Origin: UBA4661 sp002405405
GTDB lineage: Bacteria > Bacteroidota > Ignavibacteria > Kapaibacteriales > UBA4661
Direction: 5' to 3'
Length of the DNA: 8,306 nucleotides
Assembly (NCBI GenBank): GCA_036847245.1
Contig: DAIUAL010000150.1
Span: forward strand, 1-8,306
Part shown: positions 1 through 6,215 of the stretch, one piece after another
Position numbering within the stretch: position 1 is the stretch's first letter
Layout of the letters: each line of letters opens with the position of its first letter
The notes under the pieces: model-generated
What the model saw: only the letters and a program-made list of their open reading frames with translations
What the model was told of the DNA's origin: nothing
Databases searched by the model: none
Translations under genes and position numbers: made by a program

Positions 1-290
1 CTACGCGCAATGCCTTGAATTTTAATTTGAATCCTAACTGTAATGACTGCGCTCGCTATGTGAATTATTTGCAGTCGAACGGGCAAATCGATTTCAATAT
101 GGGGCTACCTCTCACCTTTGGTTTTGGTGCAGGTCTTGAAATTCCCGTGTCGCGCAGTATGGATGTAGCATTCGATATTGGCTACCGTTCGCTTGCTATC
201 GGCGAAGAGCGTGTTGCCTTCGGATTCTCCAATTTACCATCGGTTCGGCGTATTGATATGCTTCGCTTCCGACTTGGTGTAACATTCTAA
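1..290 (+). CDS. Outer-membrane beta-barrel protein, C-terminal part (5' end outside window)
   Basis: This is the last 95 codons of a gene whose start lies upstream of the window. The open frame runs from the first complete codon at position 3 to the TAA at 288-290. The protein alternates polar and hydrophobic residues, as amphipathic beta strands do (for example MGLPLTFGFGAGLEI and MDVAFDIGYRSLAI). It ends in LRFRLGVTF, whose terminal Phe and alternating pattern match the beta-signal recognised by the BAM machinery. It is therefore probably an integral outer-membrane barrel. A Cys pair in CNDC near the start of the visible part could form a disulfide in an extracellular loop or periplasmic segment. 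The next gene starts 28 bp downstream on the same strand, so they are probably co-transcribed. The specific family cannot be named from this fragment; a PorP/SprF-like or OprF-like barrel would be possible. Confidence 0.8.
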   Translation, partial: TRNALNFNLNPNCNDCARYVNYLQSNGQIDFNMGLPLTFGFGAGLEIPVSRSMDVAFDIGYRSLAIGEERVAFGFSNLPSVRRIDMLRFRLGVTF

Positions 291-318
291 TCATCGTCCA
301 TTTCTTCTTCGTAGTTCT

Positions 319-1254
319 ATGCGCTTTCTCTTGATTCTCATCAGTGCAGGATTCCTGACAAGTTGTTGCCCGGAATTTGTGTTTGAAACGAATGTGGATA
401 CTCGTGTCCGTGAAGTAACGATCACACGATTCAATCCAACATTTACAACCGTGCCTGCACCTGACTATTCGGTGCATACATATCGATTTCCTTCGGACAT
501 CCAAAGTTCCGGCGATTTGCCGAATGATTTTCGTGTTCAAAATGGTCAAGCACTGACACGCGAGGTGCCGATCATTGGTACAACATTGCGCTTGCGCATG
601 ACCACACAGTATCCGCAAAATTCTTTGCTCAATAGCGACATCATTGTTATTGGTACAGGCGGTCAGGGAACTGCTAATGCGCGTGCTTTGCTTCGTTTTG
701 GCGGTACGCTCGAAGGACCACTTGCGACCTCTACCGAACCATTGTCCTTGCTTACGGGTGTACCTCGTCGATTTGCATTTTCTGCGGATGCTAATTTGTT
801 TGGACAACGTGTGCGAGATATTCTGCCATCGCAATCTGCTGTGCAAGTAATTAGTGCCATTGCATCGGCATTTGGTGCAACCATGACCAATCGCCGTACT
901 CAAACGATTAATGCACCGGTTGGTACGGTACAATGGACGGTTCTCTCAGCCGATGGTGGTACAGTCTTTACCACCAACAATACAACGGCGTTGCTCTCAC
1001 AACTGCAAACTATTCTCACAGGTGCGGGCAGTACGCTAACAGGTCAGTCGATCATTCGGCAATTTGAAACAACCGATATCGAAGTCGCTGTGGGTGATTA
1101 CTACTACTATCGTGCGATCAATGGATTGGAATTTATTCTGCTCATCGAGGATGTGCGCCAAAGTACGGCGACACCGTTTCTTCAGCGTGTAACAATCAAA
1201 TTTGCTCAAGCAATTCCGAGTGGCGGTTGTCCACCCGTTCCCACTGTTCCATAA
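319..1254 (+). CDS. Putative lipoprotein of unknown function, 311 aa
   Basis: The N-terminus is a short lipoprotein signal: Met-Arg, a hydrophobic stretch (residues 3-13), then the lipobox LTSC with lipidated Cys16. This places the mature protein on a membrane, most likely the outer membrane facing the periplasm. I do not recognise the family. The mature part is rich in Thr, Ser and beta-branched residues, with a DYYYYR aromatic cluster near residues 256-261, and ends in a Pro-rich tail (GGCPPVPTVP). The only cysteines are 16, 17 and 304, so after Cys16 is lipidated, Cys17 and Cys304 could pair and tie the two ends together; this is inference. The ATG at 319 gives a well-sized signal peptide, which supports it over internal starts, although no Shine-Dalgarno sequence precedes it. 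The gene sits 28 bp after a barrel gene and 54 bp before a PD40/OmpA-like lipoprotein, suggesting an accessory part of one outer-membrane assembly. Confidence 0.85.
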   Translation: MRFLLILISAGFLTSCCPEFVFETNVDTRVREVTITRFNPTFTTVPAPDYSVHTYRFPSDIQSSGDLPNDFRVQNGQALTREVPIIGTTLRLRMTTQYPQNSLLNSDIIVIGTGGQGTANARALLRFGGTLEGPLATSTEPLSLLTGVPRRFAFSADANLFGQRVRDILPSQSAVQVISAIASAFGATMTNRRTQTINAPVGTVQWTVLSADGGTVFTTNNTTALLSQLQTILTGAGSTLTGQSIIRQFETTDIEVAVGDYYYYRAINGLEFILLIEDVRQSTATPFLQRVTIKFAQAIPSGGCPPVPTVP

Positions 1255-1308
1255 TCTATGGTGCACTTTATCAAGAGTTTATAGCTCTTCTATTTCTTCC
1301 GACTTTTT

Positions 1309-4300
1309 ATGATGTTATCTTTTTTACACGCTATGCGACTACTGTTTTTTCGTTCATGCTATTGGCTATCTGTTTTTGCTTTTCTCTGTGCGGTCTTGGG
1401 TGTGATTGCCGGGTGTTCCGGTGCAAAAGAAATAACGCAAACAAAACCGACAGAGAGTGTTCCCACAAAGCCCTCAGTGCTTCCCAAAGGTAATTTTGGT
1501 CTGTTGGTCAATTCGCCTTCAGACGATTATGCACCATTCATCTCGCCTGATACAACCTCTTTGTATTTCACATCCAAACGTGGTCCTCGTAACTCAGATA
1601 CTCTCGAAACCGTATATCGGTGGTATATCAATTCGAAATTACAAGCTGATAAAGATGGACGGCTCTATTTTACGCGCCGTCTTTTCAATGACGGTGCTGT
1701 ATCCTTCCTTACGGCTGAGCTTGGTTTTTTTGCTACGGGTCATGCACCCGAACCAACCAAAGAAGTGCGTATGACAGTTTCGAGCAACGAACTGAGCCGT
1801 GAGGGTAAAGTAGTAGGAGGGAGTGATGTTTATTTCTTTCTCACCGATACACTCATGAGTGCCTCAGGTAAGCGCGACTCTGTCAAAATTCGTGCAGAGA
1901 ATTTAGGCGAGGCAATTAACTCTTCTGCTTGGGATAGCCGCCCGACCGTGGGAACAAACTTTGCTGGCGACTCGGTTCTGCTTGTTTTTTCCTCTGATCG
2001 AAATACCCGCGACAAAGATGGTAAGCAGACTGCGGGCTATACTGCGGGCTATGGTATGCCATATCGCAATGTTGAGCATGTTTTCTCCTCCGGCGAGCGG
2101 TACTACGGCAATGCTGACTTGTATTATGTGTTTGGACGATACGACAAAGCATCGCGGAAGTGGTCATGGTCGGCAGTAAAAAACTTTGCCGAAACAGATC
2201 TCCTACGCTCTACTAAAGAAAGTAATATCAATACCATTAGCCAAGAATACACGCCCTATCTGTTCTGTTCGGAAATAACGCCTCAACTGCTTTTTGCAAG
2301 TGATCGGCATGGTGAATTTGACATCTATGCAGTTGGGCTTTCGATAGACTGGACACGCCAAATCGTAACGGTTGATAGTGCAGGAGTTCGCGCACTGTCG
2401 GGCGAAGTCAATCGCGTAAAATCCGATGAGTGGTTTCCATTTATTCCAAAACCACATATCGGCAAAGTGCCTCCATTCGATGTGTACTTTGCATCAAATC
2501 GTGACACCGCTATTGCCGACCCTGCGGCTCCGATCAAGAATGTTGGTGGGTTTGATATTTACAAATTGCCATGGCAAGAAAAGTTGAATTTGGCATGTAT
2601 CCCTACAATCCCTGTGCCGGCAATCGTTACTGTTACTTTGGTAGATGAAACAAATCCCGCAAGTCCGGTGCCATCGCCTGAAATCTCGATAACAACCGGA
2701 CGTGCAGAAACAACCGGAGCGGCTTCGACCGGACGACTCCTCTTTGCTTCGCAAGCGGGTAGTGGCGATACGGCGTACACCATCTCGACACGCCAAACAT
2801 CCTTTGTGATTGCTAATGTCAATGACGGTTTGCGCGGATACACTGCAAAAGGTGGTTCACTCTACAATACTGTCGAGTGTTTGCCAAATCGTGATTCGCT
2901 CATGTATCGCTATGTGTCGCGCAAGTACATTCGCCAAGATACTGTGGTAAAAAATATCGCCTACAGAGAAGTTGTTTCGCCATACGACAGCACCTATACT
3001 CTGACGGTAACACCTCAGGATATGCAAGTTCTACTTCAACGAGTTTTGACGCAAACCGATACGGCGGGCATTGGTAAAAAGTTTTCCTTGCCTAAAATTA
3101 TTGAGACTCTGCCCAATGGAAGCTACATGGTGCAAATGACCGAAAAACGCACGAAAATTTTACGTGATAGCACTGTTACGCTTCGCACAGTGTCGCGTGG
3201 CGGGAATGACAGTGTTCTCATTGAAAATCTTACAGAGCGCGCCGCATCGCTCAAAACACGCATGGCGGGTTATTTCCTGTTTGAAAATCTCATTCGCAAT
3301 GGTAGAGTGCCGGATACACTACGTATCTTCGATACGATTTTTGTTCGCCCTACCTTTGTGGTCAAGCCCGAATGTACTTACGCTACCATCAATGATACAC
3401 TCCGCTTTGATAAGCGTGTACCGTACTACCAAACAGCATTTTGGGAAGTAAATACCAAAGAGAATATCAATCGACACTTGAGCGTACTTTCAGCAAAAAA
3501 TAATGGTGCAAGCTATGTCGAATTACATCCGCAAAATTCGATTTATGGTGGTGCAAAAAAAGGCACAACCGAGCCGGTCAATACAAAGCTCTATGCGCGA
3601 CAGCGTACGAAGTATGCAGACTATGCCGCAACAGTCAGTCGTGATCTCGATGAGATGGCTTCGCGCTTGACCAAAGACTTGATTCCACGCTTTTTGGGTT
3701 GGCGCGCTCGTACCAAAGACACTACACAGCGTCTGATTGTTGAGATTATTGCCTTGAGCGATTTTCGCCCGATTCATCCTTCGGTGCGATACGCTCCGCT
3801 TGACAAACAACACGAACATGTGCGCTATGTAGCAGGACGCTATGATTCTGCAAGCCGACAAATATCTTTAGAGCATGTGCAAGTGCAGTCCGGTGCTTGG
3901 CTTGGCGGGTATCAGGCAGGCGATATGTCAAGAGCGGACAATAACGACACGCTCTCAAAGCTTCGTGCCTACTTCGGGTATCAGGAAATTCTCAAACGGA
4001 TGCGCAAAGACAAATCTTTTCGCCAACTCGAAAAAGAGAATATGATACTTTTTGCCGATCAGGAAAGCGATGTGGAGGAGTATCGCAAAAAATTCGGTTC
4101 ACGTGCAATTATTCTACTGATGAAAGGCGAGCAGATCGACCGCACCAATCCATCGAGTCGTGAGCAACAAGAGTATGATCGTTCGATGTACTTTCAGTAT
4201 GCAGGTGTTCGGCGTTTAGATGTCAAAGTTCATCAGGTAACATTTGCGGGTACAATTTTTATCGAATCGGATTGCTGTCGAAAACCACCTGCCAAACAGA

Positions 4301-4317
4301 TGGCTGTTGGCAAGTAG
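1309..4317 (+). CDS. PD40 propeller / regulatory-like / divergent OmpA-like lipoprotein, 1002 aa
   Basis: This is a large envelope lipoprotein. The signal ends in lipobox IAGC with Cys36; starting at Met9 (position 1333) would give a more usual 28-residue precursor, so the start is uncertain. PD40 (TolB-type) blade motifs are visible: FISPDTTSLYFTSKRG at about residues 77-92, LLVFSSDRN near 224-232, LLFASDRHGEFDIYAV near 327-342, and DVYFASNRD near 391-399 followed by GGFDIYKL at 413-420. Residues of about 437-515 resemble a carboxypeptidase-regulatory-like beta domain. The C-terminus looks like an OmpA peptidoglycan-binding fold: LDEMASRL (780-787), RLIVEIIALSD (808-818), TLSKLRA (881-887) and RRLDVKV (968-974). 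Long insertions separate these landmarks. The order propeller, beta domain, OmpA matches PorE of the type IX secretion system, minus its N-terminal TPR part. Peptidoglycan tethering is inferred from the family. It is the last gene of the + strand block, and its stop faces a convergent gene 7 bp away. Confidence 0.85.
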   Translation: MMLSFLHAMRLLFFRSCYWLSVFAFLCAVLGVIAGCSGAKEITQTKPTESVPTKPSVLPKGNFGLLVNSPSDDYAPFISPDTTSLYFTSKRGPRNSDTLETVYRWYINSKLQADKDGRLYFTRRLFNDGAVSFLTAELGFFATGHAPEPTKEVRMTVSSNELSREGKVVGGSDVYFFLTDTLMSASGKRDSVKIRAENLGEAINSSAWDSRPTVGTNFAGDSVLLVFSSDRNTRDKDGKQTAGYTAGYGMPYRNVEHVFSSGERYYGNADLYYVFGRYDKASRKWSWSAVKNFAETDLLRSTKESNINTISQEYTPYLFCSEITPQLLFASDRHGEFDIYAVGLSIDWTRQIVTVDSAGVRALSGEVNRVKSDEWFPFIPKPHIGKVPPFDVYFASNRDTAIADPAAPIKNVGGFDIYKLPWQEKLNLACIPTIPVPAIVTVTLVDETNPASPVPSPEISITTGRAETTGAASTGRLLFASQAGSGDTAYTISTRQTSFVIANVNDGLRGYTAKGGSLYNTVECLPNRDSLMYRYVSRKYIRQDTVVKNIAYREVVSPYDSTYTLTVTPQDMQVLLQRVLTQTDTAGIGKKFSLPKIIETLPNGSYMVQMTEKRTKILRDSTVTLRTVSRGGNDSVLIENLTERAASLKTRMAGYFLFENLIRNGRVPDTLRIFDTIFVRPTFVVKPECTYATINDTLRFDKRVPYYQTAFWEVNTKENINRHLSVLSAKNNGASYVELHPQNSIYGGAKKGTTEPVNTKLYARQRTKYADYAATVSRDLDEMASRLTKDLIPRFLGWRARTKDTTQRLIVEIIALSDFRPIHPSVRYAPLDKQHEHVRYVAGRYDSASRQISLEHVQVQSGAWLGGYQAGDMSRADNNDTLSKLRAYFGYQEILKRMRKDKSFRQLEKENMILFADQESDVEEYRKKFGSRAIILLMKGEQIDRTNPSSREQQEYDRSMYFQYAGVRRLDVKVHQVTFAGTIFIESDCCRKPPAKQMAVGK

Positions 4318-4324
4318 GTTATAT

Positions 4325-5686
4325 TCATCTTTCGTGCGTTGGGATACTTGCAACGGAAAGCATACTCCCGCACACATCGATCAAGTTCTGCGTAGCATCA
4401 GTACAATAGAGCGGGATATTGAGTAGACCACCATCGAAGGAGAGATTTCGCAAAGAAAACCGCACGCGGATTGGTGGCTGAAATTGCTGATGATACACGG
4501 ACAGACTTTTACTGCGGATATTTTCATCTGCTTTTACTTCGATAGGGATAATCATGTCCTGATGTTGGAGCAGGAAATCAACTTCTGCTTGCGCATTCGA
4601 TGTCCAGTAGCGCAAGGGAATAGGAAATTGCGCTGTCAGAGATTGTAACACATAGTTTTCCGTGAGCGAACCCTTGAATTCGGTAAAAAGCGGTTTGCGC
4701 TCCAGCATACTTCGTGCATCCAATTGCGCCATGATGCGGAGAATGCCAACATCAAGTGCGTAGAGCTTGAATGCCGTGAGATCATCATACGCCGAGAGTG
4801 GTAAATGAGGTTTTACGGTGCGATACACTTTGTGTACTAATCCGGCTTGCACAAGCCACAGAAGAGCATCTTCATACTCGCGTGCGCGTGCGCCCGGTTT
4901 TGCTGATTGATAGAGAAATTTCTTGTTATCGCGCCCCAATTGTGCCGGCAGTGAATCCCACAGATACGTGATTTTCGGATTGTCTTTGGTGGGTGCATGT
5001 TTTGCAAAGTCCAATCGATATGCCATGAGAATATCGCGTAGAGTTTTTTCGGCATGGGTAATATCGTGCGTTTCGGCAAGAATGCGCGCCGGTTCGGGCA
5101 TTCCACCTGTCAAGAGGAAGGTGCGAAACATATTGAGCAAACGCTCGCGGAGAATATCGGGAATTGGTTGAATCATTTGCATCTGCCGAAGATAGTTGCA
5201 GAGCGCGGGTTCGACCGTATCAAGATATTCAAAAAAAGTAAGGGGATTAATCGTCAAAAATTCAACCTTGCCAACAGGAAAAGTACGTTCGCGCCCTAAG
5301 GTAAAGCCATGCAGGGATCCCCCACTTGCAATACCGTAGTCCGGTGCTTCTTCGGCAAAGCATTTGAGCCATCGGAGCGCAGAAGGCGATTCTTGAATTT
5401 CATCAAAAATTATCAGCGTTGTGTGTGGCTGAAGAGGGCGACCATGCAATATCGATAGTGTATCGAGTATGGTACGCATGGTAGTCTGTTCTGCAAATAG
5501 ACTATGCAAGGAGCGTTGCACCTCAAAGTTGAAATACGCAACATCAGAAAATGCCTCTTGACCAAAGTGTTTCAGCAGAGCAGTTTTGCCAACTTGTCGC
5601 GCCCCTTGCAACAAGAGTGGCTTGCGATCAGTGCGTGATTGCCATGCTCGTAAGTGAGTAAGAGCTGTACGTTTAAAAAACATCAT
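4325..5686 (-). CDS. AAA ATPase with C-terminal DUF4143 / PD-(D/E)XK-like domain, 453 aa
   Basis: This belongs to the widespread bacterial and archaeal ATPase family pairing an AAA_14 domain with DUF4143. The N-terminus (FFKRTALTHLRAW followed by RKPLLLQGARQVGKT) carries the Walker A motif GARQVGKT at residues 28-35. LIIFDEIQES at 91-100 is Walker B with catalytic Asp-Glu. GSLHGF and FPVGKVEFLTINPLTFFEYL (about 124-155) are family landmarks after the sensor region, followed by TGGMPEPA at 193-200. In the C-terminal part, LTENYVLQSL (341-350), AEVDFLL (367-373) and IPIEVKA (380-386) form the E...D...ExK pattern of a PD-(D/E)XK nuclease-like fold. Length is typical and no frame disruption is seen. 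Adjacent ATG codons at 5686 and 5683 are both possible starts. The physiological role of the family is poorly defined, and I do not assign one. A palindromic operator-like site lies 21-36 bp upstream. The gene appears to be transcribed alone. Confidence 0.92.
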   Translation of the reverse strand: MMFFKRTALTHLRAWQSRTDRKPLLLQGARQVGKTALLKHFGQEAFSDVAYFNFEVQRSLHSLFAEQTTMRTILDTLSILHGRPLQPHTTLIIFDEIQESPSALRWLKCFAEEAPDYGIASGGSLHGFTLGRERTFPVGKVEFLTINPLTFFEYLDTVEPALCNYLRQMQMIQPIPDILRERLLNMFRTFLLTGGMPEPARILAETHDITHAEKTLRDILMAYRLDFAKHAPTKDNPKITYLWDSLPAQLGRDNKKFLYQSAKPGARAREYEDALLWLVQAGLVHKVYRTVKPHLPLSAYDDLTAFKLYALDVGILRIMAQLDARSMLERKPLFTEFKGSLTENYVLQSLTAQFPIPLRYWTSNAQAEVDFLLQHQDMIIPIEVKADENIRSKSLSVYHQQFQPPIRVRFSLRNLSFDGGLLNIPLYCTDATQNLIDVCGSMLSVASIPTHER

Positions 5687-5706
5687 ACAATCACTTCTTT
5701 AAGGAA

Positions 5707-5722
5707 TGTGATAAAAATCACA
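5707..5722. promoter_or_regulatory. CRP/FNR-type palindromic operator upstream of the ATPase gene
   Basis: TGTGATAAAAATCACA has perfect 6-bp arms around four A residues and fits TGTGA-N6-TCACA, the classical CRP consensus. Its centre is 28-29 bp upstream of the ATPase ATG, so a bound protein would probably overlap the promoter or start region and repress. This is inference: in Bacteroidota-like organisms CRP/FNR-family regulators with related half-sites are common, but the cognate protein is not in this window. The only divergently transcribed gene on the other side is far away, so the ATPase gene is the natural target. Confidence 0.5.
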
Positions 5723-5738
5723 AAATACGAACCAATTT

Positions 5739-5754
5739 CGTGTAAAAAATCACA
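5739..5754. promoter_or_regulatory. Weaker second copy of the operator half-site
   Basis: CGTGTAAAAAATCACA repeats the right arm ATCACA exactly and keeps only GTG in the left arm. Its centre is 32 bp from the centre of the perfect palindrome, about three helical turns, so two dimers would sit on the same face of the DNA. It may be a secondary site for the same regulator or chance similarity in AT-rich sequence. Confidence 0.3.
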
Positions 5755-5842
5755 TTATTTGAAGATAACTTTTCTGCGGGTATGAATTCTCTTGTTGTGA
5801 TTGACTCGCCATCCTGCAAACCAGTCAGTGAGATTGTAGGTT

Positions 5843-5855
5843 GAGATTGCAATGA
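5843..5855 (-). repeat. Short inverted fragment resembling the ends of repeat A
   Basis: Read on the minus strand this is TCATTGCAATCTC, which equals the left end (TCATTGC) joined to the right end (AATCTC) of repeat A at 5889-5921, with the middle missing. It could pair with the A copy downstream. At 13 bp it may be a decayed, internally deleted copy or coincidence. Confidence 0.3.
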
Positions 5856-5881
5856 TATGTATTTCTTAACGATAGAATCAT

Positions 5882-5899
5882 TCGCAATCGTCATTGCGA
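5882..5899. repeat. Short perfect hairpin at the left edge of repeat A
   Basis: TCGCAAT and ATTGCGA form perfect 7-bp arms around the loop CGTC. The right arm lies inside repeat A (5889-5921), so the hairpin spans the repeat boundary. There is no T tract after it on either strand, so it is unlikely to be a terminator and is better seen as a REP-like secondary structure. Confidence 0.5.
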
Positions 5900-5921
5900 G
5901 TGAAGCGCGGCAATCTCATTG
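5889..5921 (+). repeat. Dispersed-type repeat A, copy 1
   Basis: This 33-bp unit begins CGTCATTGCGAGTGAAG and ends GCGGCAATCTCATTG. A second copy in the same orientation at 6103-6135 matches at 25 of 33 positions. Internal ATTGC and GCAAT arms give it a weak dyad. Units of the type CGTCATTGCGAG...GCAATCTC recur in intergenic DNA of many bacterial genomes, as I recall them; whether this family is repeated elsewhere in this genome cannot be seen from the window. Confidence 0.6.
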
Positions 5922-5940
5922 CCCTCGCATCAATAAAAAT

Positions 5941-5962
5941 GTTCGCTGAGCCTGTCGAAGCG
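5941..5962 (+). repeat. Repeat B, copy 1 (left arm of large inverted repeat)
   Basis: This 22-bp unit contains GCTGAGCCTGTCGAAGCG. Its reverse complement occurs at 5985-6006 with 21 of 22 matches, leaving a 22-bp spacer, so transcript or single-stranded DNA could fold into a long stem-loop. The core resembles the TTCGACAAGCTCAG intergenic repeat that I recall from many unrelated bacterial genomes. Confidence 0.65.
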
Positions 5963-5984
5963 TACAATTGAAACGAGGACACCG

Positions 5985-6006
5985 CGCTTCGACAAGCTCA
6001 GCGAAC
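5985..6006 (-). repeat. Repeat B, copy 2 (right arm of large inverted repeat)
   Basis: This is the reverse-complement partner of 5941-5962, differing at one position. Its core is CTTCGACAAGCTCAGCG. The pair forms a 22-bp-arm inverted repeat. It has no T tract and lies between the two minus-strand transcription units, so it is more likely a mobile or REP-like element than a terminator. Confidence 0.65.
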
Positions 6007-6043
6007 GGTTTCCAAAAAACAAATAGTTGCATAGGCGAACACA

Positions 6044-6065
6044 CACTTCGACAACCTCAGTGCAA
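6044..6065 (-). repeat. Repeat B, copy 3 (degenerate)
   Basis: CACTTCGACAACCTCAGTG lies in the same orientation as copy 2 and matches it at 17 of 22 positions, with the central CTTCGACAA kept. The divergence suggests an older copy than the nearly identical pair at 5941-6006. Confidence 0.5.
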
Positions 6066-6102
6066 GCAGTTCACCCCTACATGTTGGTTGCATCTTTCCC
6101 CT

Positions 6103-6135
6103 CGTCATTGTGGGCGCGGCGCGGCAATTCCACTG
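6103..6135 (+). repeat. Dispersed-type repeat A, copy 2 (degenerate)
   Basis: It begins CGTCATTGTGGGCGCGGCG and matches copy 1 (5889-5921) at 25 of 33 positions in the same orientation. The ends CGTCATTG and GCGGCAAT are conserved and the middle has drifted. The two A copies bracket the three B copies. Confidence 0.5.
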
Positions 6136-6156
6136 ATTATTTTTGCATATCCCCCC

Positions 6157-6190
6157 AAAAAAAAGGCAGAGCCATGATGGTTCTGCCTTT
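6157..6190 (-). terminator. Rho-independent terminator of the OmpA-family gene
   Basis: Read on the minus strand, AAAGGCAGAACC, loop ATCAT and GGCTCTGCCTTT form a 12-position stem with one A-C mismatch. It is followed directly by a run of eight T counting the last stem residues. The stem begins about 25 nt after the stop codon at 6216, the usual placement. On the plus strand the stem is complete with a G-U wobble and followed by CGCTTTTT, so it might also work in that direction, although no plus-strand gene needs it. Confidence 0.85.
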
Positions 6191-6215
6191 CGCTTTTTAT
6201 AGATTCAAAAGATGA

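Larger units (their letters stand above)
5687..6215. other. 529-bp gene-free island holding operator, short repeats and terminator
   Basis: No convincing protein gene lies between the ATPase start and the OmpA-family stop. The stretch divides into an AT-rich promoter/operator zone (about 5687-5775), roughly 110 bp with little recognisable apart from a short repeat-like motif at 5843-5855, a repeat cluster (about 5882-6135), and an intrinsic terminator (6157-6190). Short open frames here run through the repeats and lack coding character. Clustering of dispersed-type repeats beside a solitary accessory ATPase gene fits an insertion-prone spot between two conserved gene blocks. Confidence 0.7.

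Noticed and set aside
196..933. Minus-strand open frame of 245 codons opposite the first two genes
   Set aside because: Rich in Cys, Arg and Thr with no domain-like pattern, and it spans the junction of two plus-strand genes that have clear envelope signals; a shadow frame.
1273..1289. Small hairpin AAGAG...CTCTT between the two lipoprotein genes
   Set aside because: Only 5 bp of AT-rich stem with no T tract; too weak for a terminator and no other role is supported.
5882..6006. CRISPR array or non-coding RNA gene in the repeat cluster
   Set aside because: Repeats are few, mixed in orientation and unevenly spaced, with no cas genes; no promoter or terminator pair delimits an RNA gene there.
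5968..6215. Two overlapping plus-strand open frames of 62 and 69 codons
   Set aside because: They run through repeats B and A and end in or just after the terminator hairpin; composition is not protein-like and no family is recognisable.
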